A stretch of DNA of 64,000 nucleotides from Liolophura sinensis (Eukaryota; Mollusca; Polyplacophora; Chitonida; Chitonidae), in contig NC_088305.1 in the NCBI RefSeq assembly GCF_032854445.1, forward strand, positions 26,374,628 to 26,438,627, in the 5' to 3' direction. The notes beneath the pieces were generated by a model, which was given only the letters and a program-made list of their open reading frames with translations, searched no databases and had not been told where the DNA came from. Shown here in pieces: positions 33,691 through 45,063 of the stretch. Every line of letters begins with the position of its first letter. Position 1 is the first letter of the stretch. The translations under genes and the position numbers were made by a program.

Positions 33691-34495
33691 GTCAAACCTG
33701 TGACTGGCCAACCCGTGTTAACAGCCATGGGATGTCAAACCTTTGACTGGCCAACCCGTGTTAAGAGCCATGGGATGTCAAACCTTTGGCTGGCCAACCC
33801 GTGTTAACAGCCATGGGATGTCAAACCTTTGGCTGGCCAACCCGTGTTAACAGCCATGGGATGTCAAACCTTTGGCTGGCCAACCCGTGTTAACAGCCAT
33901 GGGATGTCAAACCTTTGGCTGGCCAACCCGTGTTAACAGCCATGGGATGTCAAACCTTTGACTGGCCAACCCGTGTTAACAGCCATGGGATGTCAAACCT
34001 TTGACTGGCCAACCCGTGTTAACAGCCATGGGATGTCAAACCTTTGGCTGGCCAACCCGTGTTAACAGCCATGGGATGTCAAACCTTTGGCTGGCCAACC
34101 CGTGTTAACAGCCATGGGATGTCAAACCTTTGACTGGCCAACCCGTGTTAACAGCCATGGGATGTCAAACCTTTGACTGGCCAACCCGTGTTAACAGCCA
34201 TGGGATGTCAAACCTTTGACTGGCCAACCCGTGTTAACAGCCATGGGATGTCAAACCTTTGACTAGCCAACCCGTGTTAACAGCCATGGGATGTCAAACC
34301 TTTGACTGGCCGACCCGTGTTAACAGCCATGGGATGTCAAACCTTTGACTGGCCGACCCGTGTTAACAGCCATGGGATGTCAAACCTTTGACTGGCCGAC
34401 CCGTGTTAACAGCCATGGGATGTCAAACCTTTGACTGGCCAACCCGTGTTAACAGCCATGGGATGTCAAACCTTTGACTAGCCAACTCGTGTTAA
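33690..34495 (+). repeat. Satellite zone 2: homogeneous 43-bp units
   Basis: About 18 almost identical units of 'GTTAACAGCCATGGGATGTC' plus 'AAACCTTTGACTGGCCAACC' and CGT. Each contains the dyad GTCAAACCTTTGAC. It derives from the 41-bp type by a change to CAGCCATGG, and its uniformity implies recent amplification. Confidence 0.95.
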
Positions 34496-35199
34496 CAGAT
34501 ACAGAATGTGAATAATGTGGCTGTCCGAGTGACAAACTAAGCCTTCACATTCTTTTGTTCGGGATCGAAGATGGCCGCGCAAGTTCAACATAAACTGGTT
34601 GACAGGCTTATTTATACTATATATGCACAATAGCAATTGTGGATCATATCAGCTTCACTCGAAAGTAGTCCCGGCCAAACCTGTTGGTTACACGCTGGCA
34701 AATGATTTTTATATTCAAGTGCGTTAGTGGATTTGAAGAAGGCAATTAGCGATCGAAGTCTTTGCCTCCCCTTTTTTTTCCTGATCTTTTCCAAATCAAA
34801 CTGGAAATGGAAAGAAATATTTAAGAGGCCCGAACACATTATTGACAATTAAGTTGAGTTGCGTTTGAGTTCCTGGATACAATGCCAAACGAAGTGTGAT
34901 AGAAATGAAAGGCCATTATAAACGAGGCTTCCTTTGTTGTCGTTTGTAGCCACTTCCTCCCAATAAATAAAGAATCTTCTAAGGCGTATTTTCAGACAGT
35001 ATTTAACGGTGTCTTGTCAGATTTCCGACAGCATTTACAAATACACTGCATTTTAACATAATTCCCGATTTGACACGGTGCTCATAGCTTAGAAACCTGA
35101 CAGTTCTCATATACATAAAATATTCTAGATTATAGTAAAAACCGTCATAAATTTATTTAGGGGTAAAAGTCGCTATTTCCATTCATGTGTGTATACTAA
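34496..35199. other. Intergenic, nothing recognised
   Basis: No gene or repeat identified. Confidence 0.5.
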
Positions 35200-35204
35200 T
35201 AAAG

Positions 35205-36050
35205 TCTAGAGAGACAAACCAGAGCAACCATAACAGTGAGACAGTTGGCAAATATTCTCATGCAACCGGTGAAAAACGGCCTCTTGTCAGTTTACCTCAG
35301 TTATGCTTTTACTATAACTGTTCATGTAAATTATTCATTCTTAACACTCCCCTAGTCGCCATCGCTTAAGCAGAATTACGTAACAAAAGATGCAGTTATG
35401 TTAACTGCGATTTATGGGACGTCACTGGTGTAGAATTACTCCAAATGCAGTGTTGTCATCACATTTAATCACATTAAATATCTGTATAGCAGAGAGGTTT
35501 CAATGTCGACATATTTACAAGTATATATTTGCAAGTATATATTCACAAGTACGTGATGAAGCTAAGACGAAGCCACCATGCAGTAACTCTCCACTGGCAC
35601 AGGGCCGAAGTGAGCTTCAGCATTAAAACTATCTGTAACCTTATAGCAAGTTTCGTTGTAACGTACCGTAAAATCCAGCATCCCATTGCAAAACCGATGT
35701 ACAACGGTAAAGACGTCAGTTAACACATCCGCTGTGTTATTACAAAAAAATAGTGCAAATTACACTTTTGCATTTGCATTGTTTCAGTGCTATTGTATAT
35801 TAAATGTGATGACGTTTAAATAAATTGCAATTAGCATCAGTGCATTGTTTTTTTACCTACTTGTGCTCAAGCCATGTTGCTATGGGTGTACCTTTCTACT
35901 GTCTAACCATCTACATGAACAGTTATAATAAAACCATAACTGATGAGGCAAATTGATAAAACGTATTTCACCGGTTACGTATGATTATTTTCCAGTTATC
36001 ACACTGTTGTCTCTGCTTTAGTTTCACTCTCTATGCTGTAAATCTTCTAT
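35205..36050. mobile_element. Foldback element with about 130-bp inverted arms
   Basis: The left arm at 35212-35345 ('ACCGGTGAAAAACGG' to 'ACTATAACTGTTCATGTA') is complementary to 35905-36045 with moderate divergence. Inner sequence shares 'TTAAATGTGATGAC' and 'TTGCAATTA' with 53930-54240, and the family also recurs at 63310-63640. No transposase frame, so a non-autonomous DNA element is likely. Confidence 0.6.
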
Positions 36051-36060
36051 TATATTGTGT

Positions 36061-36963
36061 ATGGAACAGAAATATAAATTACTGTCTCATGTTTGATAGT
36101 GGTGGTATAATCTGCTATAAGGAGTGTCAAAACCCTATAATGCTCGGGATCGTAAAATTTGATGTCCTTTATGAGGTTGGCGTTGTAATATGTCAGTCAT
36201 GATTGGCCCCACTGGAACATTTACAGTGCCAAAAAAAATACCTACTGTCTCTCAAAGCTACGTGTAGCATCTCAATGTTTCTAGATAGTTTTCATTCCAT
36301 TTTAAGTGTGTATACATAAAACGGCCCGTTTCCTTGAAACAAGTGGGACCAGACTTGATTGACAGTTTTTCATCCCGTAACGTGCTCACGTGACGCTAAT
36401 TGCTATGCACTTGAGTCCCGCTTGTGATTGGCCGTTAACTACTCGCTATATTCTTGGGCGGTAATAAATGGCCCTTATAGCACGAGCCGTGTTTGTTAAG
36501 TCGGGACGGATTTGCATCAGTCCTCATCTTTGTCTTTATGTTTCATGCTGCCGTTGTTTGGACCTTTCCTTTAATCGAAATGGCTCTCCAAACATTTCGA
36601 GAGTGTGCACGTGCGGATAACAATGAAGAGTAAATAAAATTATTTGTCAAAGGTAATCGAAGATATTGATTTGTTATCGATCACGAGGTTGCTCCGCGCT
36701 CACGTTCATAGGAACCACCTTATCACTTGCGCACGTGCGTATTTTGTCATCTTTACCTGTGGGTAATGCAAATATTCGTCTGCCTTGATCCCATTTAACG
36801 AGCTAATCCGATATGGTTCTAACCTGAAGTGGGCAGTTTCCTCTTGCATGGTTTCTCATATTAACCCGTCCACACACACCCACTCAGAAACCTTCCTGCC
36901 CCACACGAGTTTAAAACACCATTGAGATGACATAAAATTACCCAAACACATTCAGTACGCCCC
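36061..36963. other. Intergenic with promoter-like patch
   Basis: 36380-36640 contains CACGTG, a CCAAT-type GATTGG, ATTTGCAT and CACGTG again within 260 bp. No coding exon follows that I can support. Confidence 0.35.
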
Positions 36964-37220
36964 TACACTGAAAAAAATAATCTGTTAAATTTAACAGAAA
37001 GTCTGTTGTGTGAGTGATGGTAGAATGTTTTCTGTTATTGTAGCAGATTGTTCTGTTATATATCACACACATATTGTTATTAATTCAACATATAGTTTTT
37101 ATTATACTAAACGAATATTCCGTTGAATCTGACAGAATATTGTGTTATAATAACAGAATACATTCAAGCATCACTCAGACTTTCTGTTAAAATTAACATT
37201 AAGATTAATGTTTTAAGTGC
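36964..37220. mobile_element. Palindromic MITE, copy 2
   Basis: Same family as 19021-19290. Begins TACACTGAAAAAAATAATC and ends with a degraded TTTTAAGTGCA. Confidence 0.8.
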
Positions 37221-37409
37221 ATGTAGAATATTATACACCTGTTTATCATGTATTATAACCATCATGAGGGGAAAAGCTTTCCTCATCCTTGATAAAACAC
37301 TCTGTGAAAATGATGTGCAGTTTCAAAAACAGGTGACTGTATTCTGTATGATGGATGTGAGAAAGCATTTATATGGTGTGTTTTTGTTTGTTTGTTTTTG
37401 TTGGCTTCC

Positions 37410-37540
37410 TTTCCAGAGGTCAGAGGTGGGAATGTCTGCCAACAACCTGCGGATGGGCATGGGATTTCCTGGGCTCTGCCTTGTTTCCTCCAATCATAAT
37501 TCTGGCCGCCGACACATAGGTGAAATATTCTTGAGTGTTA
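37410..37540 (+). mobile_element. tRNA-SINE family 1, 5'-truncated
   Basis: From 'TTGGCTTCCTTTCCAGAGG' to 'GGTGAAATATTCTTGAGTG'. Confidence 0.65.
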
Positions 37541-37859
37541 GAAAATTAACACTTTGCGCCAAATGTTTAGAAGATGATGTTCTCAAAATTGTCTTATGTA
37601 AAATTAACACCTTATGTTATATTAAGTGGCTCCAACACTTAGAGCGCAAGCGTACATTGGAATGTTTGGGAATGTTTGTGTTTTAAGAGAATACCAAGCC
37701 TGAATATTGCAATGGGCAATGATAGTACTGTGTTAATGAGTTATTAACTTTAAAAAAAATCCTAATAAGGAAAAAGCACCAGCGCTAAGGAGTCTTTGCA
37801 TTTTTATTAAAATTTGTAAAGTAATCGCTAGTTCATTGACCAATGTTAATTCATTTACA

Positions 37860-37920
37860 GCCTCCATCCTACCACAATGGGGGCTTACACTCCCATTGTG
37901 GGTACAAGGCGGCAGGAGGG
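37860..37920. repeat. Short hairpin
   Basis: CCACAATGGGGG and TCCCATTGTGGG are complementary across an 8-nt loop, with weaker extension to flanking CCTCC/GGAGG. Confidence 0.6.
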
Positions 37921-38409
37921 CCATGGCACTCAGTAACTGTGTCGAGACGGACTCAAGGTTTGTCATAATTGACAGAACGTGCGCACGTGCGCTCTTTCAG
38001 AATTTATTTTCAGGTCAAACACTTTTGTCGCGAGTTTGACAAATATTAGCCGTCTTCATCACGTGATCAAAATCCCCCGTGCATACTTCACTTCCGGCAA
38101 ACAAACTTAATACCACGAAACCACAGGGTAGGGGAGAATTAATGGGTAGACAAGAAAAGGGATGTGCGTCATAAAAGGACGTCTTTAAGATATGTTCGTA
38201 ATGCGTTGGGACAGCTTTGTCATGCCAAATCCGAGGAAATCGGACGATTACAAGAAAAGGTACAACATGTGGCCATTGTTCCACGCACGCGCCTTGTCGG
38301 TATGTTGACCCCACAGCGCCACCTATCGAGTAGAAAACTGTTCACTTAGGACAAAAAATAGTTGGAAAGTAAAGAACATGAGCATATGTGACGAATGTTG
38401 TTATGAATG

Positions 38410-38612
38410 AACGAACGAATGAATGGTGATGGCTTTACGACAATTTAGGAATATTTCAGCTATATCGTGGGGAAGAGGATTTCCCTCTTGCGACCAGAGA
38501 AGAAGCCAGCAGGAGCTGGACTTGAACTCGCGGCGACCGTATTTGAGAGAGAGACTGGTGAGACATAATGCTGCGTCAGCACGCTATAACCACAAGGCCA
38601 CGGAGGCCCCAA
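38410..38612 (-). mobile_element. tRNA-SINE family 1, diverged with tRNA-like head
   Basis: 'CAGCAGGAGCTGGACTTGAA' and the head end 'AACCACAAGGCCACGGAGGC'. Confidence 0.65.
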
Positions 38613-39195
38613 TTAAAAACAATAACACCCCACAGCACCCCCTCAGCCGATGAACTCATGAAAATTATAATGTCATAAAAGAGGTGATTGCTTAGTGTGA
38701 TTGATGTATGGTAACTATAGCGAAATCATACGTGAATCCTGATTGAGAGCACACGTGGTCCTCTAGCTATCGTCAACATTACCATGTTATGCGTAGCGGA
38801 GGTAAAACGCTGAATATTTGTTATATACGTATTTTATTGATTGGTGCATAACAGCGAGCTCAAGAATTTGTGGTGCACTGATTTTCCCACTCTACAGTGT
38901 CTGATGCAAAACAAAGATATTTCATTGTGACTGAAGTAAGCTACCAATTTTTCAGTTTTTTTTTGGGCTACACATTGCTACAATACATTCTTGCCATATA
39001 AAAGGAAAAGGGAAGTAAAACAGAGCTGATAAAAGAAAAAGCCTTACGAGTGTTTTCAGCAGCTGTCAATCACAGCTATAGTCAGTTTCGCTTCTTTACA
39101 AGATAAATGGTAAGGAAAATTCGCTCGTGTAACATACAGACGATTTAGCTATAGAGGGATCCTTTTAGAGTCAAGAATTTTTATTCATATGAAAA

Positions 39196-39350
39196 GGGCT
39201 TCCTCTCTGGCCCTACGTGGGGAGGTCTGTTAGCAACCGGCGGATGGTCGTGGCTTTCCCTCGGGCTCTGAACGGTTTCTGTTTACGTCGTCGTATAGGT
39301 GAAATATTTCTGAGTACGGCGTCAAACACCAATCAAATAAATAAATCAGA
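39196..39350 (+). mobile_element. tRNA-SINE family 1, 5'-truncated
   Basis: 'CTTCCTCTCTGGCCCTACGT' to an AATAAATAAATC tail. Confidence 0.75.
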
Positions 39351-39898
39351 TGGAAAGTTTTGTTTACAACATGTATAACCAGGTTGTTTTATGGAACCCA
39401 GTGAAAGTATATTTTGTTCATGTCTTTTCTCCCACTCTCTACATATTCATGTATATGCCTACAGCGTTATCATAATACGTTAAGACAACATCTCTTGGGA
39501 ACAAGTCGTAAAACGTGCACTTTCTTAAGTCTGAGTATACACGCAGTCGTAAACTTGTCAAAAGTAACAGCACATTTACAGCTACTGTAGCGGTAAATCT
39601 CCCATGGCCTAAGAGTAATGGGCCTGTGAAGTGTTGACATAGCGCCAACAAGCGATAAAACGTGCATTTGTCTCTGCAGTGCGTGTTGTTGTTGTGCCCA
39701 TAAGTGTATTAAAAGCCAGCGGGTCAAGATTTGAAAGGAATTGAAACATGTAGCGTACCTCACGAACCATTTTATTGCTCTCTAATAGTTTTAAAATAAT
39801 ATTAAAACGGGAGCAGATTATCAATAGCTGACACTTCGTGCACAACGTCCATGTCGTATTGCAACTAGGCCCCTGGAAAATGGCCCTATGATAAAATA

Positions 39899-40205
39899 AT
39901 GAATGCATGCTTGGTGTTTAACGTCGTACTTAACAATTTTCCGTCTTGCGACGACGGGGAGTGTGAACATATACTGTGTCTTTTTGTGGCAGGGCGCGTC
40001 CATGCCGCCAAAGTGCTGCCGCCACTGAAGCATCATGTCGAAGACACCAGACATGACACCCCATCCAGTCACATCATTCTGACACCAAAACAACCAGTCC
40101 TTTTTCATTGCTCTAACTTCTCAGTGCTGAGCTACAGGCGAGGCAGCAGCAAGTACCATTTTTAAAGTCTTTGGTACGATCCGACCCGGGCTTGATCCCG
40201 GATTT
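39899..40205 (-). mobile_element. tRNA-SINE family 2
   Basis: Aligns with 13437-13800: 'GCTTGGTGTTTAACGTCGTA', 'GAAGACACCAGACATGACA', 'AAGTACCATTTTTAAAGTC', ending in the tRNA-like head 'CGGGCTTGATCCCGGATTT'. Confidence 0.65.
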
Positions 40206-40214
40206 GCCGGCTTC

Positions 40215-40295
40215 GTATTCTGAAAGATAGGATGTCATAACTTTGACCGACCGGCCGATGTAAAAAGACAGGATATGAAATATTTGAGCGACAGA
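40215..40295 (+). repeat. Isolated pair of 41-bp satellite monomers
   Basis: 'AAAGATAGGATGTCATAACT' then 'TTGACCGACCGGCCGATGTA' and 'AAAAGACAGGATATGAAAT' match zone 1 of the satellite at 31-34.5 kb, about 6 kb away. Confidence 0.7.
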
Positions 40296-40404
40296 CGGAC
40301 GAAACGTGTAAGAATTAGTTGTTAATTTCCGCAGGCATATCTGTGGTTTAAAATTTGAAATATACCATAAATGTTATATACTGTGGATTTGTGGGCTGGG
40401 ACCT

Positions 40405-40600
40405 TACTTTAATCAACACGTGGTTGCTAGAACGTTGAAACAGTTACCATAACCAACACGTGGTTGCTGATCCCTTGCAGCAATTGCTTTAACCAACACG
40501 TGGTTGCTGGAACCTTGAAGCAATTGATATAACGAACACGTGGTTGCTGGAATCTTGAAGCAATTACTTTAACCAACAAGCGATTTCTTTAGCGTTCTAT
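40405..40600 (+). repeat. 40-bp tandem repeat, one CACGTG E-box per unit
   Basis: CACGTG occurs at 40417, 40457, 40497 and 40537, exactly 40 bp apart, each inside CAACACGTGGTTG (CGAACACG in the last copy). A fifth unit at 40577 has lost the E-box. Most units also carry a CAATTG or CAATTA. Confidence 0.9.
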
Positions 40601-41530
40601 AATTCAATACTTTTGCTGTATAACAAAGAAGGAAACGTTTGTTAAATGTATCTCGTGTTAAAAAATGAGCAGAGAGGTACTTTTTTGGTTGACGTGTTCT
40701 CTAATGTGGCTTATGTTAAAATGTTAACATTTGCCAAGTGTTAAAATAGCAAAACATGGTAAACATGTGAAATGTGAGTATGAGCATATTAAAATATTAC
40801 GCCAGGTATTGATTGCTTGTAATTTGTAATATTATACTAGATTATAAGGTTTTTAAACTTCATACGGCGCTACACAACACCTAAAAGTGTTATTTTGACA
40901 TAAGGTAGCATTATATTACGATATTGTCATTGTTTGAAGTGTTTAGTTTCTAACGTTAAAGAGAGTCCATGCTAAGGTAACGTTACAAATGCTTTTTCTC
41001 TTCCATACACCTCCTCCATGTTTGAATTAAGGTTATTAAAATTTTATCAAATATTTCAGGTTTAAGAGAGTGATATTATAATGTACAGTTTACTTTAAAA
41101 TTTAAAATGACACACTTACCAATTTCCAAATTGAGCAGATCTTAAGCATGCGTACACACACATTTATTGTGCAAATACAGCTGTGAACATAAGGTTGAAT
41201 AAATATAAATGCTACAATATAACGGTGTATTTCGATTTCCGATTCTAAGGCATTGTGTTATTATGGACATTTGAAGAATTGCATCGGAGACGTGGGACAA
41301 AAGAAGATTGGAGAAAATAGAGAATAGAATCAATACTAAAGATTAAAATACTGACAATGTGGAGTTTTTACTGAAGTCACGTTCGTCGGGGCTGATACTA
41401 GTACATACGTACATCAGTGTAAAGCCGAATTGACCGGTGAGCGTGATCGCTAAACATTCATCTGTTCACTGTCGTGTAGTTACGTCGCAGTAGCACTCTG
41501 AACTATACAGGGTTATTTAAAGCGATAACC
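40601..41530. other. Intergenic, nothing recognised
   Basis: AT-rich with no exon or repeat that I can support. Confidence 0.5.
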
Positions 41531-41546
41531 TATTACAGAAAATCAC

Positions 41547-41622
41547 ACCTTAATGCTGGCCGTCGGCGTATAAGTGAAATATTCATGAATACAGTGTAAA
41601 AAACCAATCAAATAAATATTAC
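41547..41622 (+). mobile_element. tRNA-SINE family 1, short insertion with target-site duplication
   Basis: Only the 3' end is present (TAATGCTGGCCGTCGGCGTA to the AATAAATA tail). It is flanked by 'tattacagaaaa' (41531) and 'tattacagaaat' (41617), a target-site duplication of a 5'-truncated insert. Confidence 0.75.
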
Positions 41623-41762
41623 AGAAATAGAGTCCACCGCTTGAACCGACTTGTTTTAGACCGGGCGATGTTCCTCACTAAATGACGAGAAATGCTCGCT
41701 TACATCCACTTATGCATTCAGTTATTTTTCGACTATTCAACTATTTGCTTTGGCACATATTT

Positions 41763-42035
41763 ATTATTTATTTATTTCATAAGTGTTTTACGCCGCACTC
41801 AAGAAAATTTCACTTATACGACGGCCCACGACCATCCGCAAATTTGCCGACAGACCATCCCACAAGTGTACGACCGGAAAGGAAGACATCATGTCACAGT
41901 TCTGCGCTTGCATTATTTGTTTGTTTGTTCGCAAGGTACCTGAAAAACAGGCCTCCAAACAAACCAGAACAGGATTCGAACCGATGCCATCATTCTTCAT
42001 GAGGCCTTTAACACTGAGACCAATGCTTTAGCGAA
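41763..42035 (-). mobile_element. tRNA-SINE family 1, internally deleted
   Basis: 'GTGTTTTACGCCGCACTCAA' and 'TATACGACGGCCCACGACCA'. The normal middle section is missing, and the head is interrupted. Confidence 0.65.
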
Positions 42036-44377
42036 ATGGGTCCAAAATGAACGTGACAACACCGCCATTGTTGTGCATGTCGCTTAGCACGTGCCTCAAC
42101 TTTCCCGGTTGACCACGCCCTTTTTCTCTTACCTCTAATTTTCCGATCGTATCTCCAAAAATTATACCTGGCCATACGGTGAGGTAAAGGCCTGTCTAAA
42201 AATCCTTTTCTTTGGAAGAAAATCGCATTCCCAGGTACGTTTTGGGACAGCAACGCTTCCACATTAAATCCGCCCCACCATATTGTGGGATAAGAAACAA
42301 ACACGTGTGTCTAACTAGCACTTTTTAGCTTCAAATGTCACCACGCATTTTCCGCTCTTGTGAATTTCCGCCCCTCTGTCAAAGCTAGCCGCACTTGTCA
42401 TAGGAACTGAATCTCGCTCAGAATCTCATTTCCCACGGGATTTAAAGAAAATCTTAAAATGATTAAACAAAAGGTTGAAGATATTATGAATAATTTAAAA
42501 ACAATAATCATTGATGGCTATTGTTTTATTGTTTTCGACTTACCTCTGAATGGTAGTACAGTAGTCCATCTGTGATACAGGAAATAATTAAGCAAACGAA
42601 AATTATTCATCAAATAATCTATAAACTCCTTTAGCCAGGGCCTTGTGTTGAATGCTAAACCACAAAAAGAGGAAAACTACTAAATGCAATAAAACAGAGA
42701 TGACAGATAAAGGAGATGTACTGTCCAAATACAGCCTAACTAACTGATGATTGATATTTATTTATTGCATTGTTGTTTACAGAATGCAGTGTTCAAAGGG
42801 TTTTCACCGCAGTTTTGTAACAATAAAATAACTATATACTAATCGAAATAAAATACTGTGGCTAATTATATTAGAAATTAATATTATTTTGTATCTTTAA
42901 GCCTGTCTTTTAATCTGAAATCTTACTTCACCTTTGATATTTTTTGTGGGGCGGGGGGAGGGGGATGATATTGACGGGCTGAAGGTTGAGGTTAACATCA
43001 GAAGCACCAATACGTCTGGTTCCACTAGGTGCGCACACGTGGCTCACAAGAAAGCCTTAGACTATGCTATCGTGTTGATCTGACCCACGGGCCATGCGAC
43101 TGCAGAGGAGAAGGCTAGGGTCACCGCCCGGGGGAGACGATGTCGCTAGACCCGGTCAGGTAAGGTCGGTGCTACGCTGGGCGGAGCGGCGTGGCCAAAT
43201 TGCCGTTGATTACTGCGTTAAGGGCCACTGCCGCCGACAAGGGAGCTGGTTCTACTCAGCGGTTTAGCTTGTAAATATTTAAAGGATTCAATGAAGTTTT
43301 TGTCGCGGTGGTAATGAGGCAGAAGAATGGCTGGAATGAAAGAATAACACTATGTGTGAGATCGGAGTGAGCTGGAACGCTCTACTTCTGAATCTTCCAC
43401 GAAATTCACTCGTGTGGAACGGAGTTGACTGCCTTTTCGCCCGGCCTGAGAAAAAGTAGTCTTTTTAAGCAAATCTCTTTGTGCGAGTTACAAAACTCTT
43501 ACTTCAATTACTTCATCTTCTCTAACTTCATCTTGGCCTGTGTCATGTAAGAACATTGAAATAAATGCAAGCAAAATATTTGTGGACAATTCTGGACAAA
43601 GTTGAGTAAAGATTTGTTAAAGAAAAATTCTATCTATTAAAACTGCAGAGTTATGTATATGGTGAACGTTTAATGGAATCTGGAAGGAATACAGCATATA
43701 TTTCTCCCAGGTCTATTTTGCACTCGATTTTGTGAAAAAATAAATCGAAAGACATTCAAGAGAAGTTTGCTGAGTTGACAGCTTAAGCAATGGTACCATA
43801 AGACGTGTTTGTTGCTACTTATTGAACGTTTACATGAAGAGTTAGGACAAAATCCTAACTGAGGTAAACTAACAGGACACAAGAAAACTAGTAAAGAATA
43901 TAAAAGAGTACAGCAGTAGAGAGTAAAACCAGACGTGCAGCGACGACAGTGTGATCGCTGATGCACTGGTTGCTGTCCGACCTCTTTTACTGTCAATTTA
44001 TATCTCCGTCACAAAGTTTTATTTTAACTGTTCATATAATACAACACAGGTCTCTTGCACCATGATTTCAGCAGAAATAGGTAAAAAAATAATAATAAAC
44101 AACAACGCCCCACTAGGCCTATATCTTGACATAATGCTGGGGAGGGGGGGGGGTATGGTATATGGTACGCATTGATGAGCATAGAATAATATAGGCAGCA
44201 GATTACGATTTATTCAGGAAAATTCTGGACGACAAGTTGAACTTTGTTAGAAGATAAGATCAACGTATATTTAAATATATTTGTAGGAATTTGTAAGAAT
44301 TGGAAAACTTTTTCTAAGGATGGATTAAAAACTGCAATGCAACCTAACTCGTAAAGAACTTTAGAATGAGGATGTAC
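42036..44377. other. Intergenic with a GC-rich block
   Basis: No gene is recognised. 43010-43260 is far more GC-rich than its surroundings and contains no frame or known RNA I can identify. Confidence 0.4.
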
Positions 44378-44560
44378 TGAATTAAGAATATTTTACTTAT
44401 GCGACGGCGGCGTGAAAAAAAAAAGAGCAGATCCAGAGGAAACCCACGACCATTCATAGGCTGCTGGCAGACTTTCCCACGTACATCGACGACCGCAGAG
44501 GAAACCAGCATGAGCTGGACTGGAACTCACAGCGAAGTACCATAACAGTATCACGTAACG
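44378..44560 (-). mobile_element. tRNA-SINE family 1, diverged
   Basis: 'TTACTTATGCGACGGCGGCG' to 'GCATGAGCTGGACTGGAACT'. Confidence 0.65.
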
Positions 44561-44684
44561 CAGTGTCCTGACAGCCAATTCTTCCCCAAAATCGTTAATT
44601 TATATATTTCATTACTTCAGAAGGAAACATTAATGCTTTTTTTATATCCATTAGTGGCGGGAGGGGGGTGGGGGAGGGGTCTCT

Positions 44685-44796
44685 GTTACCCAGTGATCAG
44701 CTTGCTAGTTCAGAACAATGACCTGGAAGCCTCGCACCAATGCAATCGTTGTGAGTTCAAGTACAGCTGAGATTGGCGTCCTCTCTGTTCGTACGT
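44685..44796 (+). mobile_element. tRNA-SINE family 1, 5' head only
   Basis: Contains the tRNA-like region 'CTCGCACCAATGCAATCGTT' and 'GTGAGTTCAAGTACAGCTGA', but no 3' half. Confidence 0.55.
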
Positions 44797-45047
44797 TAAT
44801 TAATTAATTAATATATCCATTATTGTCCTAATTCAGGACTGAGCCTGGCCACTATCTTCTTTACATCACATGTCAGTTAGTATTATTGTGACTGAGGGTC
44901 ATTTACCTAATGACACTAACGGATATAAAGCCGGCCAATTCACGAGATAATGTGAGAATCGACATGTGGTCGCGTGACTCTGACTGATAACCAAGTACCT
45001 ATACGCTGGTAAGACGTACACAGATGCTCGCTAATCTACCGTTACAA

Positions 45048-45063
45048 CCCCCCCCCCCCCCCA
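45048..45063 (+). repeat. Poly-C tract
   Basis: An uninterrupted run of about 15 C. Confidence 0.9.

Noticed and set aside
31010-34495. CRISPR-like array
   Set aside because: Units are contiguous without unique spacers, and the genome is eukaryotic; this is a satellite.
37123-37686. 187-codon plus-strand frame
   Set aside because: Composed of a MITE end, a SINE fragment and unremarkable sequence; no coherent protein.
38164-38257. Possible exon ending GAAAAG|GTACAA (SEEIGRLQEK)
   Set aside because: Weak donor, no partner exons, no recognisable motif.
42008-42304. 98-codon basic minus-strand frame (MARYNFWRYDRKIRGKRKR)
   Set aside because: No homology recognised, no splice context, and it overlaps a SINE remnant.
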